A model generated the notes under the pieces. It saw only the letters and a list, made by a program, of their open reading frames with translations. It did no database searches and was not told the DNA's origin. A program made the position numbers and the translations under genes. A DNA stretch of 64,000 bases from Acanthornis magna (Eukaryota > Chordata > Aves > Passeriformes > Acanthizidae). Below, one piece after another: positions 28,746 through 44,200 of the stretch; the first letter of the stretch is position 1; every line of letters starts with the position of its first letter. Where the stretch lies: positions 1,113,501 through 1,177,500 of the forward strand of contig JAWUZG010000071.1 of assembly GCA_036785705.1 (NCBI GenBank), read 5' to 3'.

Positions 28746-31700
28746 TGTTACAATGTTGTCTGCTCACTTAAGGAGCTGTTTAGGGACTATGTCCCTTCTC
28801 GGCAGCATCCCTTTCTGCTCCGGAAAGAGCCCCAGTGGGACATTGCCCCGCGCCCCCCATCCCGCGGCTGGGCTCCCTGTGCCCTCCACTTCCACCCAAA
28901 CTTTGGGGACAAGGGACCCAGACTGTGATAGCAACAACCTCACAAAGGTGGCTCTTGCCACCACCGCAGCGGGGCAGGCTGAGGTGGATGCTGAAGCCCT
29001 CAGGAGGGTCAGTTTCGGAGCAGACCGAAGCTGTGACACACCAGTAGTGGACTGTGTCACCTCCTCCTGGGGCCTGGCACCCCAGACCTGCAGCCAGACG
29101 GCAAAGGCAGCGCAGGGTGAAGTTTCCCTGCCCCTGCCTGTAAGATGTTCATAGAAATCACCTGTGCTTACCTACAACCACACAGGTGCTTATTTCTGCC
29201 TACATCATTCCCCTGCAAAGCCCGAGAGTGAAAAGATGCAGCCAGGGCTGGAAACTATCCAACGTCAGCCACTTCATAATATTTCTGTTGCTGAGCAAAA
29301 ACAGCATTCCAGGGTGCGTGACTCCCATGGAAACACGTGGGAATCGTGATGTTAAAAGTTTGTGGAAACCTTTGAACACTTATCTCTGTCTCATGAGAGT
29401 AATGAAGAAATTTGATGTCAAGCATGCAGTGATCCCTGAAGAACTATCTGGCTTTTGGAGGAGCAGGGATTACACAGTGAGGTGAAATTCTGCTAGCCCT
29501 GTAGTGCTGGCATGAACCCCTGTGTCCTGGCTGGCCCCTTAGAACTGCACAAAATCTTAAGAGGAATGGTATGAGGCTACTCTAAGTAAAGGGGTCACAG
29601 AGATTAAAGAAAAGTTCTATTAAATGTTTGGGATGCTCCCGGGAATAGAAATTTTTACGAAGCAGAATGAAAGAACTGGCAGCAATTACCTATCAAGCCT
29701 CCCAGTCTGCTTGGAAATCTACCCTGCTGATAAGGCTGTTCTCATGATCACCCCCTTCCCGCCCCCCTGATGAACCCATTGCTGCACTTCTCTGGCCAGT
29801 CCTATTGGACACTAAATGTTATCTACTACCTCTCTTCCTTTTTAACCAGGACGAAGTATAATGAACAACTTGGAATCTCTCTGGGGTATGGGAACGGAAT
29901 GCAATCTGGCACCATGGAAAAATGCAGTTCATCATTGCCTAACCTATGTATGACTGAGACCCAAACACAGTTTCTTGAACGCTAGCCAGTTTACAAGCAG
30001 TGAACCTCACAATATCCACAACCTGCTGGAGATGCGTCACTGTCTCATCTCTTTTTGTTTTGCTAAAAGTTAGCACTCACACAGACAACCATCTGCATCT
30101 ACAACTCAGAATCACTAAAATGCTCCATTACTCTCTCCCTTAATGTGTTTCTTCTTGGTTCTGAGCAGATGATCCTATACTATCCTATCTCAAAAAATGT
30201 GTCCTCATACTTCTTTATTAAGACACCGGAAAAATCAATGCTCTCTATGCCCGGGAAGTGGAAACAGGATTTAGTGTCTATCTTCATAATGGAAAATATT
30301 GCCCATGTGTAGGAGAGACAGTTTAGACCCATTTCCCCAGTCCATGGAAATACTGCTTGACATAACAATATAAAATGCCTTTCAGTGCAGCTTCTTATTC
30401 TATGTTTAAGTCTTTTTAGCCAGGGGGTTCTCAGTTGGTAACTTCTTCCTGTTTAATTCTCTTTTCTCATTTTCTTTCCCATCTGCTTTCAGCCCTGCAC
30501 TCCACCCTGCATTCTCAGTTTTCATTAAATACAAACGGATAAAATATTAACTGATTTTTGTCAATCTATAAGCCAGTACAGGTAACACATACACTGTAGC
30601 ACAGTTATACATGTGCAACTATCTGACTTACTGACCATTACAACAATTCTCTCAAGCCTTTACTGTCTGCTGGGATGATATTCCCCCAGATAGTTATTGT
30701 TGAAGACTTTGTTGCACAGGTACACTGCAGCTGGTCTGAGCGCATTACTTAATGGCACTACCAGAGACATGCAAACTGTGTATGAGATACTGTGCCTTGC
30801 ATCCTTCAGTTATCAATTCAGGATAGTTCTACACAAGTCATCGCTCTGAATCTGAATTAACATTTTATCTCACTGCTCATTTACCTGTTTATGGTATTAT
30901 TAGCTGAATTAACTGCACAGACAGATGAAGAGCGAATAATGGAGAAATGGAAATAGCTGTAGTTATAACCTATTTTTCAAAAAAAAAGAAAGCTTTATTT
31001 GGCTGGTTTTGACAGGTCATTCAAGACTATTCAGTTTCTTGATCTGAAGTCCCCTGTGTATAATTGCATGCCTTTTAAATATTACTCAGATATCTAATCT
31101 ATATCTAATAGATAGATCCAGTTCTCTGGAAATGGAAGTGATATATAACATAATTAAGATCATCAAGATAATATATTTGAGTAGGAATTTAAGAGAGTTG
31201 GCAGTACCAGAAAGATGTTGTAGCATGAACAACCTATTGTGCGTAAGAGAAGTGTGTAAGTCTTTGCAGGAGAAAAAGATACAAAATGAACAAACAATCA
31301 CTTTTTAGGGAAAGCAAACACAGCATTTTGAGGGGAAGACAAAAGAGACTAAAAATAAAAGTATTAAGGATTTAACAGGTAAAAATGAGAGGCTTAAATA
31401 TACTATATGATAATAAAAGGATCAACTGAAGATTTAAGAGGGCATAGCTGGGCATATTTTAAGTGAGCTAAATTATCTTCTCAGACTTTTGCAGATGCTA
31501 GAAAGGTTTGAGGAGAATTTCAGGCAGCGTTCACTGGGCAAAAATGGAGAAATCTACTCCTGATCTTGCTCTGACTCCTGATGTGCAATCATTCACTTAT
31601 CTGGGGGAATTTCAAATGGGTCCAGTGATAGGTGTATGTGCATCTCCCAAGCAGTTCTCAACTGTCCTGCTACAGGCAATGGCAAAGAGCTGCTCTGAGA

Positions 31701-34179
31701 GGGCTCTCAAAGCACATTTTTAAAAGCTAATTAATATAAGGAATATGAAAGGTATTACCTAAAAAAAACCAAGTTGCTTTCTGTATTCTTTCATTATTAA
31801 TTATTATTAATAATTAAATATCCTTGGTTTACGTATTCAAGGCACCTCCAGACAGGTTCCTGCCCCAAGGATTTTGCCATGGAAAGGTCAGATTTCAAGA
31901 ACCTTTATTTATAATAACAAGTACTTAATCTGCAAGTAGCCATCAACTATTTAAATAAATAACACCATTTTGTGTCAGTCTTATGTGTAGTCTTTGGCCT
32001 CCAAACTGACAGGAGATGACAAAGAAAGAACAGGAGACAAATTACAGAAATGACCTGCGTAATGGCAATGAAAATGGATAAACAGCAATGTGTGGGGTAG
32101 ATTAAGCAATATGCCTGCTAGTGGGTGCAGATCCCATTAATTCCTTTGTGAGTGCATGTAGAGTCCTTAGCTGCAGCACGTTTAATTTTTAATGGATTGA
32201 TCTGTGTATCTGAAAGAGTAATGTCCAGAAAGAGGCTAGGGGTAATGGATAATTCTTGGAGGCCAGCTGTAAGGTGTGAGTTTTGATGAGGGATTTGAAG
32301 GAGGAGCTGCAAATACTCTCATCCGCATAGATTGTCTACTTTTCCCCCAATGTAAATCATTATATTTCTTGCCCCAATTTTTTATCGAAATCACTTCCAA
32401 CTTATTTCAGTCTGTCACAATAATATTTTCATATGAGGAGTGTTGTAACCTAATTCCTTCATTTGAATAATACATTCATTTTTAATTACTGCAACTTGAT
32501 CTCAGATTATTCAAATAACTGTTTCATTTTTTATGCTTACCCTGACCCCAGTGTATTTATAGGCTTTTATCCTTACCTGATACCAGTGTAATGTAATTAT
32601 AGATTGTATTTTAATCATCTACTATATCCTAGTGAGTTTGTTTAAATCACTCCAATCCGGAGTCTTTTATTTCTATGCCTTTTAAAATTCTACAATGGCA
32701 TTCTCATTGCATAAAAGCAATATTTTTGTAGTTTACTACAATGAATGAACATTTTGCATGCATTGCTGGCCATGTTTCTAATTTAAATTTTAAAAAGTTG
32801 CTATAGAGAACTCTATGTAAAATGAAATCCTGACTTGTAAACAGGCACGGGACAGCTCATCACTTGAAATCTTTGTTCATAGCTCCTATTTGCTCTCTAA
32901 CATAACTTTACAAGAAATGCAGCAGAAAAAGAAATCAAATTCTTTATCCTACCAAAAATAAAAGTATACCTTGTACTAAGAATTGAGAAAATATTTATCT
33001 TTTCTGCTCACATGCACCAAATGTTTCCAAGTTATTTTACCTGTATTAAAAAGAATTCCACATTGTATCCAGAAGATAAATAGTTCAGGTGGGCCACATT
33101 ATTACTAGACCTGGCCACATTTTGATTCCCAGCATTACCAGTTCTCTTTAAGAAAGATGTAAGTCTTGGAAGTTTTGCATATCCTGAGATGGTTTAGTTT
33201 TGCTTAATGATAATTTTAAAAGCAATAATTACTATATTTTTTCCCCACTCCTTAGTGCTGATTGAGGAGTTCCTCTTTCCCTATCTTTTGTGTTGCTTCA
33301 GGATTCGGATGTAGGACGGGGTCAGAAATCAGTTAGGTGAAGCTACTCATGTTTGCACATCTGCCTGAGAACCAGTATCTTTCTGGCTGTTAAACTGATT
33401 TGTACTGAGATAAATGCCACTGCTCTATGAAACTATGCCCTTTTCTGAGCAGCCTTTTTTTTCTGTGATGACATCTAGCAGCAGACCTTAGAGTGTCCTT
33501 ACAACAGGCTCTCAGTTGCAGTGTATGCATTTTTCTACAGAATGATGTAATGCCCAAAGGTACGTCTGAATTAAACCTTCATTCCAGCAGTGTGGTGCAA
33601 CCATCAGTACTGTTCCCGAGGTTGAGTCTCTGTCTAAAGTACATCACATAGGTGGAAAAACAGTCAAAAGAACAAAAAACATTATCAAAGCTATTAATAA
33701 ATCCCATGATTTGTGGCCACTTACTGCCATGTCATGTTGGGGAAAGGGGACTGTGGGCTGCTAGAATTCCTGTAATTTGTGTTCTCCCCATCCCTTCCTT
33801 CTCAAATGTGTAACTAATTTTTGACTTCAAGCACCTTTATCTTCTGTTTCTTTCTATTCTCCATGTGTGTCCATCCCCTGCTGTTTCCTTTATGAAATGT
33901 CACTTTCAAATCTGATCCCTCCTAGTTTCTAGGAAATAAGGGTCTAAAAGGCAGAGAGACATGATCCAGACTGATGTCTGTTGAAAGCACAGGTAAGAAA
34001 TGGGCATTAGCTACTTAAAAGTATAAATAAAGTGTCATTTTTAACTCCTACCTCCTTTAACAGATTATCTCTTCTCAGTAACATAAAGAAGAAATGTGTC
34101 ACTTGTGACAAAGGAATTGTGACTAGTACCTTGAATCTAATGAATAGAAAAACTGTCCCATAATAGTTAAAATAAAATA

Positions 34180-34217
<38 letters not shown>

Positions 34218-37200
34218 AGTAAATAAGAACAGGGAATATGGGTTTATTGAATATAATCAGTGAGCAAAATGAATTATTCTGCTTTTCCAAGATCCAGACA
34301 GAGAAGCATGTTTCCCTCTGGGATTTCTACTACCATTTGGTCTAATATTCATTTTGCCTATAATAATACAAGCTTCATTAAAGTAGTAAAACAGCAATTG
34401 TCTCCTTGAGATCAAAGGACATCTGTTAAATAAAAGCAGACGGATCTCTAGAATGAAATAGTAGGAAAAGTTTGAACTAAATTTTATGGTGAATCAAAAT
34501 GTAAATTGTAATCTCACAAGGAAGACACAGAGCACAAAATTAACTTTGTAAAGACATGGAAAGTGGATATGTTGATCTTAGAAATGTGTACAGATACTGA
34601 ATACTTATCTATCAGTGGCATTTCTAACTATAACAATTCATGATGAAAAATGATGCTGGACTAAGCATACTGGTCTTAAAGAATTACTGTTAAACAAGAC
34701 ATGTTGCTTATCAGATAAATTATCTGACTGACCTAGCTTCTATTTAACTGATCTTTTATTTAAAAAAAAAAAATATATCTAGCAAAAAAATCCATCTGTC
34801 ATCAACATCCATCCTGCAAATCTTGTGACAAAATAGTCCTTTTTAAAAAATCTGTCAAATAATACCTAATAATATTTCTAAAGCTATATTTCACTGTTTA
34901 AGATTTGGTACAGGAAAAATGGAATAGAATCTCTCCTGCCTAGTTTCAGCATTGGTTTCCCTGGATGCTTCAAGGAAATCAGTGCACCTACATTTAACCA
35001 TGGAGCGTTACAGAGCCTATCAACGAAGAACATACTTAAAAGAAAGAGACATGCTAAAAATTAAGGCTTTTTGGAAAAAAACAAACAAAACCACCCCAAA
35101 CCCAAGAATGCCACTAAAGAAGATGGGTATTGGCCACACCAAGAGCGGATTAGGGATGTAAACTCCTCTCTCATGAGACATTCCCACAGGACACTGGGCA
35201 ACCCTGAAAGCAGGCAGTGCCAGCCAGCAGACTGGACCAGTTGTGGGCAGTGAATGAGCCCTTTATGCACATATTCTAACATCCCTCAGATTCCTTAGAG
35301 AAACATGGTGGTGGAAGTAGCAATGGGAACCTTTACTCTTGCAGGTTTTGTTTCCTTCTGCAAAAGGCACATGATAGAGTAATGAAGTTCAATTTCAATT
35401 TGCCACTGCCAAAGTAACCCAATCTGTAACTTATTTCAATCCTCTTATTGAGCTGTGTCCTTATACTAATAAAAAAAAAAATAGAAATTATTCTGAGGAA
35501 GAAAGAAGAAATAAAATCCCCCTTGAACATATCTTAATTCCAGTCTTCTGAGAGGCTTGTGTTTATAATAATTAGGAAAAGATTTTTAAACTATTTTTAC
35601 TCAACATTTTTTACATGATTTGCAAATGGCACCTCTTAAATCTGTTCAGCAGTTACAGACCATGGGTCTGCAGTACTAGCTTAAAAAGGACAGTAATGGT
35701 TTACCTGGTGCCTTTTATACACCTGCCAGGGAGTGAGAACTTAGGGGAACAATCCGCTAACCTCAATCAGCATACCGTATAGACTCCACAAGTGTAATTT
35801 ATAGCTTAATGCATCCACAAAGCATTGTGAACCGCACTGATGACTTTGAATCAGAAAGGTTAAATCATAATTACTATTGCCTCATCAAAAAAACTGCATT
35901 TGATTGCCCACTAGAACAGTCAAATAAATGTCTGGTATTGCTATACCATGATAAACCAATATAAATAATGGATGGACATCTGTAGGCAAGATTACATGTT
36001 TTGATTTCAAATGGAAAATTAATGACAAAGTCCTATTTTGCAAACCCTGTGAAATCCACCTGGTTGGAGCCTTTGTTACCCTTTCTTCTGTATTTAAAAT
36101 GCAAAACACAAGTACAAAAAAGTGAAGAAATATGAAAGAAATCAATGTTGATGCCTTAGCAGCAACTTGGTAAAAATTATGTCAAAGAATGAAATTAGAA
36201 ATCTTATTCATCACTAATTAAAAAAGAATAAAATACCACTAAATATAAGTAGATACATTTAACAGAAATTCTAGTTTAAGAATTTCAGATTCTAAGATTT
36301 TGTTTATGCATCACAGTGATTTCTTTCAGAGGGAAAATGTGAATATTAGATGCCTTTTTAGACACTGATGATTCATATTTGTCTCTGGCACAAGTAAGAG
36401 TGGGGACCTTGGTAGTATCTTTTCACAACATACCAATTTTGGTTTAAACCAGTTAAGATATTTCTGCTGTCATTACAGTATCTACTATTTTTACATGAGG
36501 TATTATGAAATATGTGAGAGTTTTGCACTGTGGTGAAAACCAGGTACAGCACAACATACCCTATAACAACAGGAGTCTCTGCTAGGAGATGGGAAATTCA
36601 GCTTTCATAAGCCTTTGCTTGGTGTTCCAGCTTTCTGTGATTCAGCTCTCCTTTCAGCAGATTTTTGCACTGTCTGTGGTGCAGTGAGATCTATGCTGGC
36701 CAGCTAAAATGTCATTTGAAAAAGAACAACTATTTACTAGGAAATATACCAGAAACATTAAATTGTGCCATTGGATATGCAGTAGAAGTTAATGATTTGC
36801 TTTGTGACTGAATCTTGCTAGAGTGGAGTGATCCAGAAGCAATGGCCTTTACTTCCATTTTATCAAGACCTTAAATTACATAGTCCTCATCTCCCCATTT
36901 TGTAGTTAACACATCCCCTGACTTTAGCGAAACAGCATTTGTTTCAACCCATACCAATAGGTTCAGACGATTGGTACAGAATGCCACTCAAACGTTCTTG
37001 GATAGGAATTTCATCCCTAATAATCAAACTTGATACACATACTGGTTCTTTGGCATGTCTATCATCATGGCCATCTGTTAGGTGGAATTGTGCCTGCTGA
37101 AAAGGAGAAATGCCAGTTTTAACATGATATAGGTGCCATCAAAATGCAAGTGACGAAGGAAAGACTCTAGAATATGGCAGTGATCAATCTTCTGCATAAA

Positions 37201-37849
37201 GATGCTCTGGGTAGCAACCCAACTGTTAGGAATATTGTATTGATATATATGATAATTAAAACCTTGGGTTGGCTTTGTGATCTCCCGGCACCCTCTCTGG
37301 GTGCCTGTATTCACACTGCAGCATTAGTATTTGGTGTTTTGCATTTGCTGAAGGAAACATACATCTTTCTCATTTACTATCACAGCCTAATCACAGCTAA
37401 TAGCCTAATTTGAAGGTCAAATGACAGATGAAAATTGTCTTCTTACAAAATTTTCTTTTAAAATCTGAAGTGATTTTTAAGAATTAATACTTTAAGAATA
37501 AAACACAATCCTGCTTATTATCATTCCTTAGAAATGTCTTTGAAAGGTCTCCTTTACTAATGGTTTTGGTAAAACACACAACGCAGGAGCACTCCTGCTG
37601 TCTGATATTCTTCATAGGAAAATGACTTCTCTTTATAGTCTTTGTGCCACTGCATCATCTTTAGAAAGATAAAAAATACCCTGGTGGGGGGAGGGGATCT
37701 CAGACTCTTTCTCTAAGAGAGAGTGGCAACAGGCGATGTTATTTAATAAAAATATGCTTGGCCTCCTCCTGCAGTTCATTCCTCTAAGAGTTCCCAAGCA
37801 TGCACATGGATTAGGAACGTTAACGGATACATCCTCTTAGTACCATTTA
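28746..37849 (-). other. ZFPM2: ZFPM2 intron 5, region around 28.7-37.8 kb
   Basis: The first ~400 bp (to about 29150) are still moderately GC-rich and open in a plus-strand frame of about 130 codons from an ATG at 28753. It is of low complexity and unlike any family I know; I regard it as the CpG island shore. The rest is AT-rich intron with a 31-base A run at 34185-34215 and a short TTAATTATTATTAATAATTAA-type palindromic AT patch near 31793-31816. No gene recognised. Confidence 0.65.
34185..34215 (+). repeat. Poly(A) run, 31 bases
   Basis: Uninterrupted A run after a short AAAT-rich lead-in. No retroposed sequence can be recognised 5' of it, so it is best called a simple repeat. Confidence 0.95.
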
Positions 37850-38275
37850 CAGATCTGTTGTCCATGAATTTGTCCAATCTCTCTCTGAACCTGCTGATAC
37901 TGTCTGCTTTCACAGGCTCCCGTGGCATCAAGTTCACAGAGTTAACTCACTGCCGTGATAATCTGTTTTAAATTGTTCTTCTCCCAGTTTCCTGTAGCAC
38001 TGCAGGATTTGAGGAATAACAGTTCTTCATTCACTTTATCCACCAGCTTCAAGATTTTGTAAGCCTGTATCAAATTTCCCCCTCAGCTTTCTCTTCACCA
38101 GATGGAGAAGTCTCAGATTTTTTTGTCTATTGTCATAGGATAGCTGGTCCCTTGATCACTCCAGTTGCCCTTCCTCAGCTGTGATCAGAGCTGCACACAG
38201 CATTCAAGATCTGGGTGCACTGAGCTTTCATATATGGCAAACTGACAGCCTCTGTCTTGTTCTAAAAACTGTATA
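37850..38275 (-). mobile_element. Old CR1/L3-like LINE fragment
   Basis: The order of blocks is that of reverse-complemented CR1-superfamily 3' ORF2 sequence. It runs from CCATGAATTTGTCCAATCTC, through CTTTCACAGGCTCCCGTGGC with ATCAAGTTCACAGAGTT, to CAAATTTCCCCCTCAGCTTT and CAGAGCTGCACACAGCATTC. Many substitutions and stops show an ancient copy, older than the other CR1 pieces here. Confidence 0.82.
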
Positions 38276-41200
38276 GGCTTTTGTGATCTGTAGCTAAAGA
38301 TCTTTAGATGTGTTTAAATTAGAAATCTAGTCTCATGCAATTGAATGGTTGCCTTTGGGGCTCAGATAAAGCTGTGTAGTGTCACTGAAATAGAGCTGTT
38401 TCGTACTTCCAGCTTTCACAGGGTACAAAGGGACATAGCATGTCCCACCTGGGATAACATAACTATACATTAAGGCGTATAATCATACTAATGGTAAAAG
38501 GCTCCACAATGTGAGCATACGGGTAATTTATAATATTAGACACGATATATATAGCTTCAGACATACTTAGAACTCTTCAGTTAACCATTTACCCAAAGCA
38601 CATTTTAAATACTTGAGAAGCTAGTTGAAAATGCTCAGCAAATTTCTAGGTGGTCATAGAAGACTGGAGAATGGATATTTAATACCATTTTGCTCACCAA
38701 AGTTTTCTACAAGAAACTCTCCACACAATTTCCATTTCAACCTGCTAGTCTACTAGCAGAATTTGTGTGCGAATCAAAATAAATCTCTGAGAATGCTTTT
38801 GACTGTATAAAGTGTTACCCCTTCTATAGGCCTGAACCTGTAGCCAACAGAGTCATAAGAAACCTCTGGTCCTAATTTGTTTCTTAATCTGCTGCCAGGT
38901 CCTGCTGATACATCTGCTCACTCTCTTTCAGCTCCCTAAGTTACTGGATCCAGGATCTCTTTCAACAGGTGAGCCCCTTTCAGCCAGTGTAGCAGCTGGG
39001 GCACATGCGTGTGGATTAATGGCACCTGAAACATGCCACTCTCAATATCACAGATGATTGTTCTTCTCCCAGCTTGGCTTTCCAAGATGATACCACCGTG
39101 CCAGTGCTCAGAGGAGAAGACCTGCTGTCTCTTCTGTTTTGCTTGGCTACAACTTTGGAGAAGGGAAGAATATATTACCAATAAAATTATGTTCTCTATT
39201 GTGCATGACACTATCCTTGGTAAGATGTTTGAGTTTCAAGGTTAATAGCTTATTACTAAATGCAGGCTTAGTGTATTAGATAAACCTGAGCAAGTACAGG
39301 TGTTTCTATTAGACATTTCAGAGATAAATCTTTCAGCACGGTTTTCACCACTACTCTGGATTGGTAAAAACAGCAAGTTTCTGGCATACTCCCCAAAACT
39401 TGTTTCATAGAAACATTCAATCAAAATATAAAAATTGTATGATACATTTTCAATATCTGCAACCCGTGGCAAATCTACAAATGCTGAACATAGTGTGAAC
39501 ATATTTAGTCTTCCTTGTCATACCTGTAAAATTTGAACTGTACGTACCATATTTAGTGCAGGAAAAACAGGATGAAGAAGAATAGGAGCTACTTTTCTGA
39601 CTAAATGAATGTATCTGAGACCCTAAATTTGCAAGGAAAGACAGTATTTATTGGTGCCCAAACCTTTTGCAAAAATCAAATTCCTAGAGAGAAAAGAAAC
39701 TATACCTACTGTCTGTAGGCATGGGAAAAGCAATAAATTTATGTTGCCAAAAAGCACATAAAAATGGCAAAATGCACTGTTTTATTAAAAACCCACATAT
39801 GAACAGCCTACAAAGTTTTCTTTGTCAAACTATCATCTAAGAAATTACTGATGAAACTTTAGGTGTGGCCTATGTAACCATAACAAAGACTGACATTTGC
39901 ACAGCTTCAGGAAGAAAAATTACATCAAAAAGCCTTCTCTCACCTATGTGTGAATATCATGACATCGAGTCAAAATGACTGTCCACTGGAACTAACACAC
40001 CATAGAAATGAGTGTGATAGATAGCTGGGTAGATTGTCAGAGGCCTGAAGGAAAGGCACTGGTGTTCATAATGCTGATTTTCTGTGTTTACTGTGTCCAA
40101 ACTAAGTTCAGATTTTACCCTAAAAATCAAGTGACATCAGCATTAAGAGATATTTACCTTTAAGTGTGAAAAATATATCAAGCTGAGCAGTAGGAGGTAG
40201 CAGGTAAAGAAGAGCAAGATGGATTTTTATTTTCCTGCTCTGATTCAGAGTTTGTCTTGCTGAATGCCATATTACATGCTGTTAAAGGAAGACCCATTAC
40301 TCAGAACTGATGAAAATCAAGTCTGCAGAATAGACCATAACTGCTTCTTTATTATAAAAAAAAATGTAATATATAAAATATCCATTAATTTTGCCCAGAA
40401 AATAGAAAATGTTAAATTGCACAATAAAAGATTTGACCACTACATTACATTTTCAGTCATAAATAAAACTTTCATAGCCTTCATTTTTTATAGGATGGGA
40501 TCCCTGTTTTTATTAGAGTTGGCAACAGGGTAAACTTGGAAAGTGTAATGGAAGAGCGCACGATTAATTTGAATATGTTAAAATTCCATATATATGTATT
40601 TACATTTATATGTGTGTGCATATATTTTTCATTTATATCTACACATGTATACACATGTGCATACACAGCTCATGAGACAGAAAAGCCAGAAAAGGAAATA
40701 AAAGTGATATTAACCTTTAACAGAAAGGGTATAACCCTAAGCTACCAATCATTCTAGTCTGAATTATATCAGCATAGAATGGAATACAATAAGCTGCCAA
40801 GTGCATTAACTATGGATTTTAGATTGGAATTTGGAGAGGGGGAGAGAAGAAAGCTCATTGTGCTCGCTCCATTATTATAATTAATAAAAAGAATGAAATA
40901 GATGATAAACTCAGTTTTCAAATAACAAGGGCCATTCAATGTTTATTTGCATGGCTGTGGTGGATCTCTATATTCATATAAACAGGTAATAATGTCTTTG
41001 TTTTCTTGTTAGAGGTCTGCTACACAGTCTGAGTATCTGATGGACTCATTTCAAACTTGAAAATACAATCTTGTTTCTTATACTTGGTGCTTACTTGAAG
41101 TTTGATGTAACTAGGTTTGTTTAAATATCAATTGTACAAGTTGCAGTGTAACAAAATACATATAGCTAGAGCCAAGTCTTATAGCAGCTCCTATTGTTTT

Positions 41201-44200
41201 GCATGAAAAATGCTTTGACTATAGTATTGCGAGAGTAAATGTGCTGTATGCTGAAAAATTCTGTCACTTTCTATTAGCTGTAAATTATCGACTAGTATAA
41301 ACCCTAATTTCATTTGTCACATTCTGTTGCATTGCTGCTCTTCCTTGTTCCCATTCTGTCATTCTGGCAGGCCCACTCTGCCCCAGGTATCACGGCATCG
41401 CCATCTGCACCCGACATCTGTCTCTCTATTGATCACACGGGTTTAGCACTTGATCAAACAGAGCACGACAGAATACATCTCTTTTTGCAGTACTGCCAAT
41501 GCCAACTGCTGCATGAAATCTATTACAAAAGCATTCTTTTACCTAGTTTCTGAAACTGCAAATAGGTTTCTCTCCTTTTAGAAGATTCTTAGGTTGGTTC
41601 TTTTTTTCTTTAACTTTTTGTCATTTATTGCAGAGAAAGGAAAAAGCAGCAGGCTCCCAAAATCAAGAAATGAAGCATTTTTATCCCAGAGTATGCAAAC
41701 TATGAAATTGAAATTGTTTATTGAAAGAAATTATTACGTTGATTCCCATTTTTTATAAAACATAAATTTTAATTTTGCTGTTAAATGATGGTATAAAATA
41801 GACTAAACAAACACCTCAAAGATTCAAACATGGTGTCTGGAGAGCCTTAGTTGTCTCTGATTTAGATAGTTGACTAGCAAGTGACTTGGGGACCCAAGAA
41901 AGATACATAACAATTCATTGCTCAATCAGTGACAAAAAATATAGTGCATCTGAGGGCTGATCTGGCATGCTGACCTGGAGAACAGACAACAGGAAATTCT
42001 TGGCACCAAAGTATGTCTGAAATCACATTTCCTTCTATAAATGAAGTACCTATAACCAGGTCTGGTGACCAGATGCCTCCATTCTTTTGTGTGCAAGAGC
42101 AAGGAACTGTCTTCTCAGTGTGACTACTTAAATAAGCAGAATAGATGCTTTAAAACACTAAGAAGTGCTTTAAAATACTAAGCACTATGTTCTGCATAGG
42201 TATTCCGTTAGAATGGTATGGGAACATGGGATAATTCAAGATGGTCACCTCGGAGGCTTTCATACATCTACACCACTTACAGAAGCTGAACATTTTGCTA
42301 CTTTCAGGGGATGAAGAGCAAAAAAACTCTGCAGTAGCAAGGTCACAATTCTCTTCCATAAAACCATCTGTGACCAATTCTGACACCAAAGTGAAATAAA
42401 ATTGCCTTGAACTTCATAAAATTAAGCTTTTTTGCCAGTAAAATCGTCAACATTGGCATAGGTGATGTTGTGAATTGACTGTCTTGGGAAAAAGCTCTAT
42501 CCAGGTATTGTGCAGTTAACAAGCTGCAATGCAATTCTACATCCTTGCAGAATAATTAGAAATGATTACTAAGAAAAATGGTGAAATTCTAAAGCTGTAT
42601 CTACTTCCCAAGGCCTTAGATATGCTTATGGCACTCAAGGTGTTTCTTAGCACTTAAAGGTTTTAACTATGCTATTCCCACTGACTTTATGAGAAGTTCT
42701 CTTATAAGTCCTCAAGTTCTTAAGTAGAGGGAAGTACTGCTAGCCATAAGAAATGGGACATATAAGGCTAAGAAATTAAATTATGGACTAGCAGAAGTCA
42801 TAAGGACAATATATCCGCTTCTCAGACACAACATTAGGGATTAACAGAACCCAGGTATTTTATGATAAAGTCTTCATGCTTTCCACAGGTGGATACCATA
42901 TTTCTGTCAATCATAATGTATTTTAAATTCACTGGATGAACAAAGAAGACATGCACTTTCTGGAAAAAAAAGTTGTATTTATATTTATGAACTATTCGAT
43001 ACCCCAATAGCCACGTACTGCTTTCCTTATTTATGCTACCTTGTCAAATTATGCTGAACAAAATTTGTTGTTACAAGCAATCAGATTAAATGCACCCCAA
43101 CCAAAATCAGGAATGTTAAAAGACTATTTTCCTTGTTTCAACTGACAGCATTAGTTACAACACAGGAATTAGACTGGGATCTAGCAATGTATTATTCATT
43201 AGATTTTTTGTAGCCAAATACATTAGAGTATATAGTTATACCAACAAATTAATATTTTAGAGCTAATTGAAATTGTTCTTCCTATAAAGATTAAGCTTCT
43301 TCCCACCCTACACACTTCAGTCATTAAAATAACACTTTTAATGCCTTGTCTAAATGATGTCTCACATTAATGCAAAGCTATATTAAAGCACTCAAATGAC
43401 CAGTTCTTTTGTAATGCATTCTATATGATCAGACACTGGGTCAAATCTGGGCAGTGTGTATGAAGTGGTATCAAGTGGAAGCTAATTAAAATATATTCTC
43501 TATAGAACTTTACAGAAAAAAGAGAACAGTAATCATCAGAAGGTAGAGTCTGAAAATGGCATTTCTGAAAGGCTTGCAATGTGATTTATTCTATTTGCAT
43601 GAGGATATTTTTTGGAATAAAGGCTTAAGAATATGGCAAGAATACTTCAATTACAAGGTACCTTGTTTTATTCCTGACAGTGTCAGTGATAACCTGTTTC
43701 TGGTTTGCCTCTTTCCTTACCCAAATCCATGAAATACAGTATAGTAATTTTTTTAAACTAATTTCTTTAATCCAAGGTTTACAACATACAAGTTGATTCT
43801 TCTTAAGATAACTTAAATGGTGTTTTCTCTAATGTACTTCTACTGATGCAGGGAAGGGGGAAATTAATATGGCAGATTGTCTTTATATCTCCACATTACC
43901 CAAAAGGAAAGACTTTCATGAGACATTGCCATTTCATGCTTAAATGTAGGTAGATGTGTAGGAAGGGGGGAGGGAGGCTATAGTCAGGCTTGCAGAGTAG
44001 CAAGGAGCAATTAGACTGCATGTGTTCAAGCTTTGGTCATTTTGTCAGATAAGGCATCAATCCCCCTTATCCACTGACTTATCTCTTAAAAAAAAAATAA
44101 AATATGAATTTCAGGGACGTGGGTGTTAAGAAGATGGATGAAGCATTTTCTAGGGATAAGATGTGGATCTTTTGTCTGATCTACTGCAGTAATTCTTACA